From Trebouxia sp. TZW2008 (Eukaryota; Chlorophyta; Trebouxiophyceae; Trebouxiales; Trebouxiaceae), in NCBI GenBank assembly GCA_002118135.1, contig BDIU01000015.1, positions 182,168 through 246,167 of the forward strand: a stretch of 64,000 nt of DNA, read 5' to 3'. Position numbers and translations under genes: made by a program. A model generated the notes under the pieces. The model was not told where the DNA came from. It ran no database searches and saw nothing but the letters and a program-made list of their open reading frames with translations. Of the stretch, positions 11,701 to 22,771 are shown piece after piece (the first letter of the stretch is position 1; each line of letters opens with the position of its first letter).

Positions 11701-14700
11701 ACACAAACAGGAACAGCAGCTTCACAGCATCATAGGTGCAATCTGGTCTCCGCAGATGAAGCACAAATGTCTGGCTGCTAATGCTTGTGGCGATGCCAAC
11801 AAGACAACATGGCTGATTGCGCCTCGTAACTGTCCAGTCTCTTTCCTTGAGAACAAGCAAAGAGGCCTGACAGTTACCAGTAGCAGTCAAAAGTGTGCGT
11901 CCCATTTGCCCAAGCTGATTGCTCACATTGAAAGCCAACACGCTGCTGCGCCACCGATCATGTCATGCTAACATCATGGCATTGCATCTCACCAGTAAGC
12001 ATGCAATCAAGGCTCTGCGCTAAACCTGGAGGTGACATGCCTGCGTGGCGTGAGCAACAAGATATCCTCTGCTCTTTGGTTGCAGTCAGAATTGCCTCAG
12101 CTGCTGGAGCGCCTGATGCTGACAGACTGGCCCTCCTTTGGCGCTGTCACGCAATGCGTTATCACTGTGTTATCATTATCATTATCACACAATAATAAGT
12201 CATTGCAGGAAGGCAGAACAATCATGACACCACATCCTGCAGAGGCATAAGCTTGTTTTGTCTCCTGCCAAGGATGCCTGTTGCCCAATAGCTGTGTTCC
12301 TTGGCACAACAGGAACAGCAGCTTCATAGCATCACACGTGCTGACAAGTTCCCGCAAATGAAGCACAAATGTCTGGCTGCTTGTATTCTCTGCTGAACCC
12401 CAGCACGAAAGCTGCCTGATTGTGCCTTGCGTCTGTTGAGGCTCTTTTGCTTGCACTGATCAAGGAGGGTTGACAGTCACTGAGCACAATCAGGCTTCTG
12501 CGCAAGCTGGCTCCTCCCATTTGATGCTGACAAACTGCTGTTCCGCTGATCCTGCCAAGTCATTGCATGTTGAAAGCAACATTTGCAAGTTTGCATGTCA
12601 GCGCTCTCTGCAGAAGTATCAGTTCGTGTTGTCACCTGCTGGTCAAGTCCCTGTCGTCACCTTTGGTTGCGTTTCTTCACAAGAGAAAAAGCAGCTTCAC
12701 AGTAGCACAAGGTCCCATCTGGTCTCCGCAGATGAAACACAATTTTCACCCTAGCTTGCGGCATCTCAGTGCCCACTGCCAGCAAAACAACATGTTTGAT
12801 TGCACTCTGTCACTGTCCAGCCTCTGCGCTTGCTCTAAGCAGGAAGCAGGACAATCATGAAGCACAATGGCACATGTCTGTCTCATCTGCTTGGTTGAGT
12901 GGGACCTCAGATGCTGACAAGCTGCTGCCTCTTCGGCAATGACACACAGCAACATGAGTGACTGTTTTGTCTCATCAACAAGCACGCAACTTCATGTCAA
13001 ACTGTGCGTTGTGTCTGTAGGGCGAGGCTGCCAAACTTCGCCAAGCTCAATCTTGTCACCATGCCTGATGCTTGTGAGCTGCTGTCACACAGTGCCATGT
13101 CATGTTGAGTCAAAGACAAGCATGCAAGCTAGTGCTGAGTCCAGTTGATGTTGAAGAGCCTGCGTTGCGTCTGTAGGGAGAAAAACAAAGAGCAGCCAGA
13201 AGTTGCTCAGCTGTTCCTCCAGGCATATCACACGATGCTATATTTTCATACTGTTACACCTCACTAGCAAGCATGCAAGCTAGTGCTGTTCTGGATAAAG
13301 AGCCTGCATTTCGCCTGTAGGGAGAAAGTCGGCAGCCAGGACTTGACAAGCTCAACTCACTCAAGACGTCATGTGGTGCCACTTCATGACTCAGCAAGCT
13401 GATGTGTCTTCAGCTATGTCACTGTGTGTCGACGGTGCATGTTGTCCGCAGGGAGAGGGTTGGCAGCAGCCAGAACTCACCCAGCTCGACTCGCTCACTG
13501 CCTCCTTTGGCGCCAGCTCACGACTCAGCGAGTGAGGCTATGCTGGGTCAGCATCCCTACCCCCTCCAGCAGCAGCAGGGCTTCTCAAACCCCTTCCAGA
13601 CCCCCCTACAGGTATGCAATGGCATAATCAGTGTTTTGGAGGCAATTGCATGCCTGCACATGCACCTGAGTGGGTCTTTGAACCCATTTTTTAGCATCAC
13701 TGCAACATTTTGTACGAACCTCATTGGGGTTCAGAAGCAGCTCAACATACCTGAAGCGTGACAGCCAGGGATGATCAAATGACAGTAACAGCGTGAAAGA
13801 TTGAGGTTGCATTCTGTACCTTTAGTGACATGAAGCAGAGATGTATTGATGCATGTCAAGCTTCATTTACCATGCGTGGATGGCAATGCAGGCCTGAAAG
13901 TATTGTGGAGCAAAACAGGCATGGACGAGCATAGCATGTAAACACATCTGTGAATGCTTTGCAGGGCTTCCCAGTGGGAATCAAGCTAGAGCACTCCCCT
14001 GCATCCACCTTCAGCCCCAGTCTGTCACGTGCTGCACAGTCATCAGCAGTTGCCAATTTAGGCGCTGCACCACCTCCAGCCAATTCTCCTGGCAGCCTTT
14101 CCCGCACTTCGTCCTCGCACACCCCTCCGGCAGGAATCAATCCCGTGGGAGCTGCCCGGGCTGGCCGCAATCCTCCAGCCTGGCTGTGCCAACCCTTGTC
14201 CACCCCGGCACCGTTCCAAACTTCAACTCGGGTGTACCAGCTGAAGGGAACTCCTGCCACGCAAAGCGGGCAAAGCGCGCTGAATCTAAATCCCCAGCAG
14301 GCTGGCATGCCAACCCCTCAGATGATGCACTCCATGTCTCGCACTCTGTCAGAAGCAGACATTAGTAATCAGTCTGCCATGTCAGCAATGACAGGCAGCT
14401 CAGTGCAGCATCAGGCAAACATGCAAGCTGTCATTTCCCGCCCAAACTTTCGAGTCCAGCCGCCAGTTGGTGAAAGTGGCCACTGCCTGCCTCTCAGTCC
14501 ACAGAAGCTACGCAGCAGCATGTCTCACCAGGACCTGAGCTGTAACACGTTTAAAATGGGCTCGCCGCCACAGACCCTACGCTCACCCCTACCCCACCCC
14601 CCCAACCTGCAGGTGGGCGCCCCCCTGCCACCCCAAGTTTCTGGTCAGGGCATCGCCCCACACCCCCTCCAGCAGCAGCAGCATCAGGGCAGCAACATGA

Positions 14701-17448
14701 TGGTCAGAGTTGGCTCCGAAACTCATTTCATTCCTGAAGCACAAGCAAGCTACTTTGGGATGAGTCGTGTGCCTTCTGCACCATTCATGCATATGGAGCA
14801 AAGGCACAGCAGTGGTGCTGCTCCGTTTGTGCTGGATGACCGCATGCACAGTGACCCCAGCTCAAGACCCCAGGGCAACCCCCCTGCTGGAGGTTGGGCC
14901 CCTGACAGCCATCAGGTGCTGGGTATCAAGCAGGACACCTCTGACATGCAGGTATGCTCCAAGATCATTTGCCATCATTCATTGCAGATTTGCAGATGGT
15001 CTGCTTCATGTCGTTGTGACATTGCTGACACAGCATGCTTATGATTTTTTGTCAAGAAGCAAAACACCTCTGACATGCAGGCAAGCTCTCCCCTGTCTGC
15101 TACCATTGACTGCAGTTTGTTTTCACTGGTGTCTTTGGCTGCAGCTTTGAGACTGCCATCATTGGCTATAGTGTTCACAGGTTGTCTGTTGTTGACACCA
15201 TCCTATTGTGAAATTACATTGCAGCCTGAGACTGTCTTTTAGGTGCATACAATTTGCTGGATGGTTCGGTCCTCAACAAGTCGACAGTCAGGATCAGAGT
15301 ATTGTCTTCGTTGGCAGTCAGGAATCAACTGACCTGGTGCATACGATTTGCTGGATGGTTTGGTCCTCAACAAGTCGACAGTCAGGATCAGAGTGTTGTC
15401 TTCGTTGGCAGTCAGGAATCAACTGACCTACGGAGGGCCTTTGCTGTGCCCATTCACATTACTATCTGAAGGGGGGATGCAGCGGTCTTCCAAATGCCAT
15501 GCAAAGTTGGACATGCTATATTGCAATTTGCAGTTGCTGGGCATGCATCTTTTCTGATACACGGCCGTTTAGTGCCAAACATGTGATGGATGGCGCTCTG
15601 GTGTCAATGTCATCAGACAACAATGGACTTCTGCTGACAGTTGGCCAGACACACGTACCAATGGCAAAGCATGTGCCACTTGGCTGTTGCTATCTTTGTA
15701 TGCCGCGCAGTCTCAGCATGCTATTGCTGTACAGGTGGACACGCCTCGCTTGCCTCAAATTGGCAATGCTGCTGCTGCTCACACTCAAGGACAGTCCCAG
15801 TATGGAAACTACACACCCGGTCAACCCTCCTTCCAAACCCCTAACAGCCCCCAGATGAGCTATGGGCGCCCCCCTCAGCACCTCAATCACATTGCCCTCA
15901 GTCAGCAGGGTCACATGGGCTACCAGCAGAGTCACATGGCAATGCTGCCACCTGTTCAATCTCTGCAGTCACATTCATCCTTGCCATACCAGCAGCTGCA
16001 AGACAGCCCACAGATGCAGCAAAGCCCACAGCTGCAGCACAGTCCACAGCTGCAGCAAAGCCCGCAGCAGCAGCTGCATCGGCAGCAGGAGCAGCAGTTG
16101 CGGCGCATCCAGCAGCTGCAGGAACAGCTGCATCATGCCCAGCAGCAGCAGCAACAGCAGCTGCGGCAGCAGCAGATGCAGGGGCAGGGGCAGGGCATTT
16201 CTGGGCAGGGGCAAGGGCAGGGCGTTTCTGGGCAGGCCTTGGGGCAGGGCATGCCTAGGAGTGCCTCAGTGAACCATGTGAACATGCAATGGCAGCAGAG
16301 CAATCACATGGGCCGCTCTGCATCTACCAGCAACCTCATGCTGCCTGGTGGTGAGTGTGACATGAGCCCTGACTGAGTCAAGCGCATTCTGACCTTGTGC
16401 CATCCATCTGACGCTACCATTTGCTTAAAAGCACGTCCCATTGCACCCCTGCTGGGTTCGCCAGAAGATAGCAATGTCATGCCTGCCAATCTGCAATCAC
16501 TGTACTCTTCTTCCGCCTGAGCGCTTGACTCAGGGAGGGTTTGTTAATCTGGAGGCGTGTTCAAGGTTTAAGTCTGACTGGACTGCGGCCGTGCAGGTCA
16601 GAGCTGGGTCAACCAAACTCAGAATCCCAATGACAGCAGGGGTGACTACACTGATCACATGGCAGCGCCACAGCTGCACAGTCAATCCCCTTCCATGCAG
16701 TTCAACCAGCACCAGTCCATGGGGCAACCCCCCTTTGATGTGGGGGGTCCATCCCCCTCGGATGATAGAGGCTTGGATGGCATGCACCAGGATGATCAAC
16801 ATCAGATGTCCTCGCAAGGTCAGTATGGGCGCAGTACTAATTCATTCATTTGATTCATGCGTCAAATATGCTTGCTAGGTAGTCTTTGGAACTCAGCAAT
16901 CAAGCTGCTGTGGGTGCCCCATGCCTACATACAAGTCTGTCAGCAGCAGTACTGTTAGCTCGGTGACCCAATGTTGCTTAGAGTCCAGTGCATAGTACTG
17001 CAACACTGTTGCTCAATTCATAGCACATAACATTGTGCAGAGCATTGCTGCACTCCATACCAATGATACAGCATTTTGAAGTGCAGAGTTGCTTGGCACA
17101 ATCTTGCGATATTGCAGTACGTACTAGTCTGCAACTCACAAATTGTTGCACCGCACAGCTGGCATGCAACAAACGCTGTGAATTTATTGTGCACATCACA
17201 CCCTCATCTCTCATTGTCCACAAGCGCTGTTCTTTCTGTGATGCGGGAGTCTAAGGTTGTCATTGTTGCATGCAGATCTGTTGGCTGATTTGTCAGCCAA
17301 CCAACTTTTAGCACAGGCAGATTTGGCAGATTGTAATTTCCCGTTGAAGATTGTCCAGATTGGTGGAGATGACTTGTTTGAAACAGATGAAAGAGCAGGA
17401 AATGAGTTTTTGCTAGATGCTGAAGAGGCCATGTCCCCTCAAGGGTAG
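8755..17448 (+). CDS. AP2-family transcription factor with three AP2 domains, 1162 aa
   Basis: A nuclear DNA-binding regulator of the plant AP2 class. Nine exons: 8755-9315, 9901-10122, 10451-10761, 11061-11297, 13452-13611, 13965-14951, 15735-16350, 16597-16818 and 17276-17448; total 3489 nt with all phases consistent. Three AP2 domains follow each other at roughly residues 175-245, 275-335 and 365-425. They begin SRYRGVSYDKKKRKW, SRYMGVGSSNRKNQW and FRGVSKKKGKW, and contain YDTEENAARAYDRA, YETEEDAARVYDR and FDSEEEAARAYDGA. After them comes about 700 residues of Ser/Pro/Gln-rich sequence, including a poly-Gln block and GQGQG repeats typical of an activation region. The C terminus is acidic (ETDERAGNEFLLDAEE). 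Land-plant members usually have two AP2 domains. Introns 1, 4 and 6 carry copies of neighbouring exon junctions. Confidence 0.92.
9301..9458 (+). repeat. 78-bp duplication over the exon 1 donor of the AP2 gene
   Basis: The last 15 bases of exon 1, the donor and the following intron (9301-9378) are repeated at 9379-9457 with about a dozen changes. The word CGTGTGCAGATC is shared. In the copy the donor context is AGG|GTGTGA, so a second GT donor survives. A third, weaker relic starts near 9458. Confidence 0.85.
11262..11450 (+). repeat. Duplicated 3' end of AP2 exon 4
   Basis: The exon-4 tail encoding NKLAKAARIIERAQAK (about 11250-11300) recurs at about 11391-11450 as NKLAKAARIIEFAQAK. It is followed by the same GTAA donor (CCAAGTAAC versus CCAAGTAAG). 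The copy is a credible decoy or alternative donor. Confidence 0.85.
11700..12760 (+). repeat. Degenerate long repeats in AP2 intron 4
   Basis: A segment containing AGCAGCTTCACAGCA and GCAGATGAAGCACAAATG occurs at about 11713, 12315 and 12690. The words TCTGGTCTCCGCAGATGAA and AAATGTCTGGCTGCT are shared between copies. Copies are spaced 375-600 bp apart and are strongly diverged. Confidence 0.75.
13008..13500 (+). repeat. Four copies of the exon 5 acceptor region of the AP2 gene
   Basis: The functional acceptor at 13451 (CCGCAG followed by GGAGAGGGTTGGCAGC) has three diverged upstream copies. They centre on CTGTAG|GGCGAGG (13020), CTGTAG|GGAGAAA (13176) and CTGTAG|GGAGAAAG (13320). The preceding words AAGCATGCAAGCTAGTGCTG and AGAGCCTGC repeat with a period of about 145 bp. 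All copies keep an AG acceptor. Confidence 0.85.
14933..15082 (+). repeat. Short duplicate of the AP2 exon 6 donor
   Basis: The exon end ACACCTCTGACATGCAGG at 14935-14952 recurs at about 15064-15081. The copy is followed by GCAAGC instead of GTATGC, so it has a possible GC donor. Confidence 0.75.
15244..15431 (+). repeat. 94-bp tandem repeat, two units, in AP2 intron 6
   Basis: Units 15244-15337 and 15338-15431 are nearly identical (shared start GTGCATAC, shared core TCGACAGTCAGGATCAGAGT). High identity points to a recent duplication. It lies wholly inside an intron. Confidence 0.9.
15990..16250 (+). repeat. Coding poly-Gln tract and GQGQG minisatellite in AP2 exon 7
   Basis: CAG/CTG-rich triplets encode runs of Gln with interspersed Pro, Ser, Leu and His. 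They are followed by imperfect GGGCAG repeats encoding GQGQGISGQGQGQGVSGQ. This is low-complexity sequence of an activation-type region, in frame and free of stops. Confidence 0.9.
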
Positions 17449-18652
17449 GGTGCATGGCAAAACTTCAACGATATTGAAATGTAAATTGTATACCATATCA
17501 GAGTTCAAGAGCCAGCAGCAGAAATGCTGTCAACAAAATGGCTGAGGGCACGGCAGAATCTGGGCGGCAACCAGGCATTGGGCCTGGCGGGAAATAAGTA
17601 ACATCAGGGATTGGGGAGAAGAAATTGACTCAGAACATCAAGACAAGCACTGGTTCTGCACTGTCTGTAAACGTGCTACATTAGAGTAGCAGGTTCGGTC
17701 AGCATTGGCACAACAAATAAGCATGGTGGCGTTCTTAGTTGCTCAAGAGCGTGTGCGTGTACGCTTTTCTTAGTCTGCAGCGTGGTGATGTGAGAGACGT
17801 CTGTTTACCATATGTGATTTTTGGGGATTGACCAGCTTTGAGAGTGTCTGGTACTGGGTAAACTGATCACATAGCTGGCAACTGAGTTCAAGTGTATATA
17901 GCTTTGAGCTGTCAATGCAACATGCCAGGTGGTTTCAGGTTCTACTCAGTGGAAGCAACGAATGGCAATGCTGATTCAGTCGTGTGTCAGGTCAAATGCA
18001 ACAGCTTAATTCAAGCCCGTGTTGAGCAGCATGTGATTGACTATCGCATTCTGCTGTGTCTGGTACTTTTCAACATTACACCTTTTTTTCTGGAGCAGTC
18101 AGACGGTTGAGGCGAGATGTGTGGTTGCTTGATCTGCATGGCGAGCTCTCAAATTAATCTAGTGTTGACCTTGCTCGTGGGGAACCGTTGTAAAGCATGG
18201 GTGTCATCGTTATTGTAAACTTGGATGTGAAAATACGTCATTGCAATGCAATTACATGCTGCCAATGCACCGGCGTGGTCAACATCAAGAAGCCATATGT
18301 AACTCTTCAAAATGCAGAGCAAAGTGCATGTGCATGCCTTAAGTCTGACATATTGCTAGGCAAGCTTCTGCGTGATCGGAGCATGGGTACACGGAGCGCA
18401 ACATGGCTTGCACAGCGCATCAGTCCTACAAACCTCCCCCAGATTGCAATGGTCCATGCTGGGTGTGATCACAAACATGAGACTGCAAGCAGATGAACAG
18501 GCAATGTATCCTGTTTGCTCAAGTTCATATGGAAACGACCTGCAAAGCTGAGCAGCACGGCAATCTGGACAGGTAATCTTGCCTCAGGGGCTGCTTGCGA
18601 CAACAGCATATAGCTCATGTCAACAGCACGACTTCTAGCTGCCTTGTTTCTA
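17449..18652. other. Convergent intergenic region
   Basis: 1.2 kb between the stops of the AP2 gene (+) and PGP synthase (-). Nothing with coding character was seen. A possible plant/algal TGTAA-type polyadenylation word lies near 17477. Confidence 0.5.
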
Positions 18653-20817
18653 TCACATATATGGCCACACCCCCCGCATGTAGTCAGCCAGAGACCACAG
18701 TGTAAGGAACGTAGCAACACACAATAAGGGAGCACCCAACGATGCTGCAAGCTGAAGCGCTTGGCTGGTGTTGCTGCTTGAGCTTGCCAGCAACAGGGAT
18801 ATGGCCGTCATCTGCACAGCAGCGTACAGGTCAGCTGCTGTTAGGCAAGACAAAACATCTTTGCAACACGCTCAATGGCAGCAGCAATCTGTCTGACACC
18901 TTTTTACATTTCTTCCAAGTAGTGGGCCATTGCCAAGACGTGCAGCTATGCTTGACTAATCCTTACATCATCAAGATGCAAAGTCAGATCTTTTGGGATG
19001 CTGTGAGCAATCAAATGATGCATTCAGGTCCTGACGTCAATGCTGCCAACACTGTGTTGTGCCTGCAAATAAGCTGCATCTCTTCTGACCTGTGTTGCTG
19101 TTTTCCACTTGCCCCAGCTGCTGACTGCAACAGCCTTGTGGGCTTCAGGACTACAGCTGGCAGCCCATTCTCTCAACGCTGACATGGTGATCTCCCGCCC
19201 AATGATGGCTGCAGGCCAGAACGAGGTGGATCGCACAAATCAACCTTAGTCAATAAGCGAGCCAAGATTGGGGACTTACGACCCAAACCATATGCAATGA
19301 TGGCTGCAGAGCAAGAGAAGACAGGTCTCGTACAGTGACATACAGGGGTCCCTTCTTTAAGGGCTGAAACAAGTCAAGGATTGTAGGGTAAGAGGCGTAT
19401 TGTACACCCCTTTCTGGATTGCATGGGGATTCTGCAGGGAACTCATCAGCATGCAGAAACAAGATGTGCTGGCCATTGTCCAAGGCGCAAAGCCTAGCAT
19501 TGCCTCACACTGAGCCAAGGCAGCCAAACATGCAGCAAAAACAACTCTTTTTGGACACAGTGAGACTCTGTGAGTGTACTGTGTGGACACCTCAAGACAG
19601 GCTGGGAAGCAGCATGTGTGATTGGCATTTGGGTACAGCTGAATGCAAGCTGGGCAAGTGGGAGAAAGTCTACACTTGTAACTGTGATGAGTGTCTACCT
19701 GAAGACAGGCTGGGAAGCAACCAGGTGTTGCCAGCCCAAGGCCCTCCCTTCACAGGCTCTGTTGCCAGCAGTATCAGCACTGTTGCTACCATCAGCTTAT
19801 CTGCCACTGGATCCAGAAACGCCCCAAAGGCAGTTGAGGTACCCTGCAACGTATACAGCAGATATCCAACCGCTCATTTGCTAAAGTTGATCGTTGATCA
19901 AGAAGGCATGCTAGACATTGGCCCAGCTAGGTACATACAGGAGAAATCACTCCAAACAATGGGGTCTTTGGCAAATATTGGCCTCAACAATCTGAGACAG
20001 CAGGTATGCAACACAATTGGCAACAGACGGTGTGACCAGCGTTTTGCTGCGCTGGAAAAGCAAGGGGAGGGGCTGGATTTGCCACTGACCATGCGCCTTG
20101 CCAAATAGCCATCAAGGTAGTCTGTGAGGCAAGCTGCCACAAAGAGCCCAGCGCAGACGAGAGATGCTGCTGATAGGCCGCTGTACCAGACTGCAAGCCA
20201 CAAAGCTGCTCCAGATATGTAGCTTAACCAGTTACTGAACAAAGAGGGTGAACTGGGAGTGAAATCACAAACAGAAGCAGAGAGCTTGTTGCTGGTATTG
20301 TCACTTGCTTGTACCTCCTATGAGCACAGGAATTGAGGCAACCCGCAACAAGGTCAGTATTGTTGGCAGCGTCAGGATCTGCATGGTTGAAGCATTGGCT
20401 TAGACAGTGCTGGTAGTGAGGGCTTTGAAGCAAGCCCTGGAACCAGGTTGCTGGCTTGTGTATGGCCACACCTACTCGTTTTTCCGAGCCTGAGGAAGTT
20501 GGAGCATTGCTTTCCATGTTCTCTCCAATTACTCTTGAGAGTAGCCGTGCGGACCTGTCCGCCAATCCGGTCATCCGTTGCTTGTGCAGAACACTGATCT
20601 GAGCGGATCTGTGCGCGAGCTTCTTGATGTGTCGTTGACAGACACAGCCTTGAAGCCCAAATGTCGCAAGCGCAGCAGTAGCGTATCTGCCGAGTAGACA
20701 GGGGCGACTGAGGCTGCTGCAGCGGTTGTGACGGCAAGCACCGAGTCTCAACAGCGACTTCCTCGCGCCCCCTTGCAACTGCGTTGACGCGGATGTCACA
20801 CCTGCAGATACGCTCAT
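18653..20817 (-). CDS. PGP1: Phosphatidylglycerophosphate synthase (CDP-DAG:glycerol-3-P phosphatidyltransferase), 309 aa
   Basis: Makes phosphatidylglycerol phosphate from CDP-diacylglycerol and glycerol 3-phosphate, the first committed step to phosphatidylglycerol (plastid and mitochondrial membranes). Six exons: 20817-20476, 20378-20315, 20190-20090, 19843-19699, 19208-19090 and 18811-18653; total 930 nt. Exon 1 encodes about 110 Ser/Arg-rich residues, a likely transit peptide. The membrane enzyme begins ILTLPTILTLLRVASIPVL. The CDP-alcohol signature DYLDGYLAR...GAFLDPVAD is complete with all four Asp residues. IIGREITMSALREWAA and GKWKTATQ match the plant PGPS family closely, and this distinguishes it from cardiolipin synthase. 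Copies of the exon 4 donor and exon 5 acceptor regions lie in intron 4. It is divergent from the VOC gene across 190 bp. Confidence 0.93.
19196..19312 (-). repeat. Copy of the PGP1 exon 5 acceptor
   Basis: AATGATGGCTGCAG, the complement of the acceptor and first bases of exon 5 (19200-19213), recurs at 19297-19310 just upstream on the coding strand. It could act as a decoy acceptor. Confidence 0.65.
19570..19735 (-). repeat. Duplicated PGP1 exon 4 donor region
   Basis: The exon 4 end (coding strand GCTTCCCAGCCTGTCTTCAG|GTAGAC, about 19725-19690) recurs about 107 bp into the intron as GCTTCCCAGCCTGTCTTGAG|GTGTCC. A GT donor is kept in the copy. Confidence 0.85.
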
Positions 20818-21007
20818 ATCGTACCCAGCATTGGTGTTGTCGCTACGCAGCTTGGTCCGCGCAAGCTTCGGTCAAGGCTTGACTGCCGGCAGTGCTCAAA
20901 CTAGTCTTCGTATGACTAACGGCACACCACAACTACAGAGATCGAGCGAAAGTAAGCGCTGCACACAAGGTCAACCAGCCTTTTAGCTGTCAAAAGCCTG
21001 GGCGAGG
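20818..21007. promoter_or_regulatory. Divergent promoter, PGP1 / VOC gene
   Basis: 190 bp between two start codons on opposite strands. It must hold both 5' UTRs and core promoters. No clear TATA box was found. Confidence 0.5.
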
Positions 21008-21743
21008 ATGCATGTGATTGCAGAATCGTCGTGTCGCATCTTGCCTCAACATGGGACGCGACTAAGCACACCTTGCACTTGCCGAACTCCTTTCAAACCT
21101 GTAAGGCTCAGGCAAAAGACAAGGTCGCATCGAGCCTTCAAAGCAAGCATTTGTCAAGCAGCCAGCGCGACTAAAGCGACACAGACGGCTCAGCAGTCTG
21201 CATCGCAAGCTGGTGAGGTTCTGCCCTGCAGGCAGTGGTCTGGCATGCAGCAACATGATTTTCATCTTCAAATGTTCATGCCTGCAGACAAAATAGACTT
21301 TCATGGAGTGCATCATGTGGGACTCCTGGTGGAAGATCTAGACCGATCAAAGAAGTTTTACATTGACACGCTTGGTAAGGTTCAGCAACACCTGGAGTCA
21401 AACCCATGCCTCAAGACTCACTTCACGCTCACCTGCAGGCTTGAGCACAAACAAGGACAGACCAGATGGCAAGCTACCTTATGATGGCTTGTGGCTGTGG
21501 ATTGGACCTGAAATGATCCACCTAATGGTTCTTCCAAACCCTGACCCCATGTCAGGAAGGCCAGATCATGGCGGGCGTGACCGGCATGTCTGTGTGGGTG
21601 TGAAGTCCATTGAGCCTGTTGAGGCCAGACTAAAGGCTGGAAACATAGAGTACACCAAGAGCAAATCTGGCCGAGCGGCAGTGTTCTTCAGGGATCCAGA
21701 CATGAATGTTCTTGAGGTGTTTGAGACCCAAGATTGGCGATAG
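21008..21743 (+). CDS. Glyoxalase/VOC-superfamily protein, plastid-targeted by appearance, 198 aa
   Basis: Three exons: 21008-21212, 21288-21374 and 21439-21743; total 597 nt. The first 65-70 residues are Ser/Thr/Arg/Ala-rich with few acidic residues and look like a chloroplast transit peptide. One VOC module follows, starting FHGVHHVGLLVEDLDRSKKF, with YDGLWLWIGPEMIHLM, RHVCVGV and a C-terminal MNVLEVFE. Candidate metal ligands are the His of HHVG, the Glu or His of EMIHL, the His of RHVCVG and the Glu of LEVFE. The family includes lactoylglutathione lyases, dioxygenases and resistance proteins, so the substrate is unknown. Intron 1 is only 75 nt. Confidence 0.88.
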
Positions 21744-22771
21744 GCAATGATGGATGGAAATACGCATTCTGTACAACTGTATCATATCAGGTCTGCGCCA
21801 ACCTGTTTCCCAGGAGAGATTGCCAAAGAGCTGGTCGCCAGGTTTTTGCTTCAGCTTGCGGCAACTCAGTAAGAGGAGGGAAAACCCTTAACACTGTTAG
21901 GTGTAAAAATGCGACCCTCTGTGAGGGGTCAACCGGTTAGATCAGTAACTGCAGTGGTATATGCAGCAGCACCTTCAGACACAACAGGTGTTGCAGGTGT
22001 TGCAGCTTTTGCATTTACAGTTGACAGTAAGAATGGTGGTGCACATGGCAGTAGTCAGTGAGCAGCAGCAAGTCTTACTCTTCAGAAGAAAAAGTAGAAA
22101 GAATTCAAGTCTTTACGATGTTTCATGGCGCTGTATGCGGTGTCCAATGTTGGGTGATGCAGTGTCAGAGTGAGCATGGGCTGCAGCTTCTTGCCATAGA
22201 CTCTGCAAAAGGCAACCTGTGCTTTCAGGGGTGATTGATCAATGAGTCAGCAAATGGGATCGCTGGCCATGTACTGATGTCCAGTTTCTGATTCGCACCA
22301 ATGCAAATTTGCTGTTTTATTGTGGGAAGGTACGCAGGTACTAGACTTGGCAAATTTTGAGACCTCGCAATTGCTGTTAGTACAGGTCTGTGAATGGCAA
22401 GAACTGAGATGTCACAAATTCATCATGTCAGACAGTACAAATCAGAATGCAGAAAATTGGAACACAGCAGAGGAAAGCTTTGGACACCCAGAAGCATGCT
22501 TGCTGACGTACGCAAAGTGTCCAGTCCAATCAGCACTGCCTTACACAATGTCCTGCGCACAATGATAAAACTCCCTGCAACTTCCACTGACAGTGACCAT
22601 TGCCAAGCAATACGTGCTGTTAGCACTTTACGTTCAAGTACAGGTCAAATACAAGCAACAACAACCCCCAACGTTGCTGCAAAGCCGTTTTGTTGGACAA
22701 CAGCTTGCCCCGTCATTGGCCAATAATCTGCAGTGAGCAAAACCTTTGCTCATTGACACTGCATCCATGCA
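21744..22771. other. Convergent intergenic region
   Basis: About 1 kb between the stops of the VOC gene (+) and the SDR-like gene (-). I found only short low-complexity GTTGCAG-rich sequence near 21960-22080 and no convincing exon. Confidence 0.45.

Noticed and set aside
18197..18496. A plus-strand 99-codon open frame between AP2 and PGP1
   Set aside because: No splice-linked neighbours, no family resemblance, and composition like the surrounding intergenic DNA.
20224..20475. Continuation of PGP1 exon 1 as one long reading frame to 20224
   Set aside because: The family block ILTLPTILTLLRVAS is in another frame. A GTAGGT donor at 20475 and an acceptor at 20379 restore it and keep all later phases.
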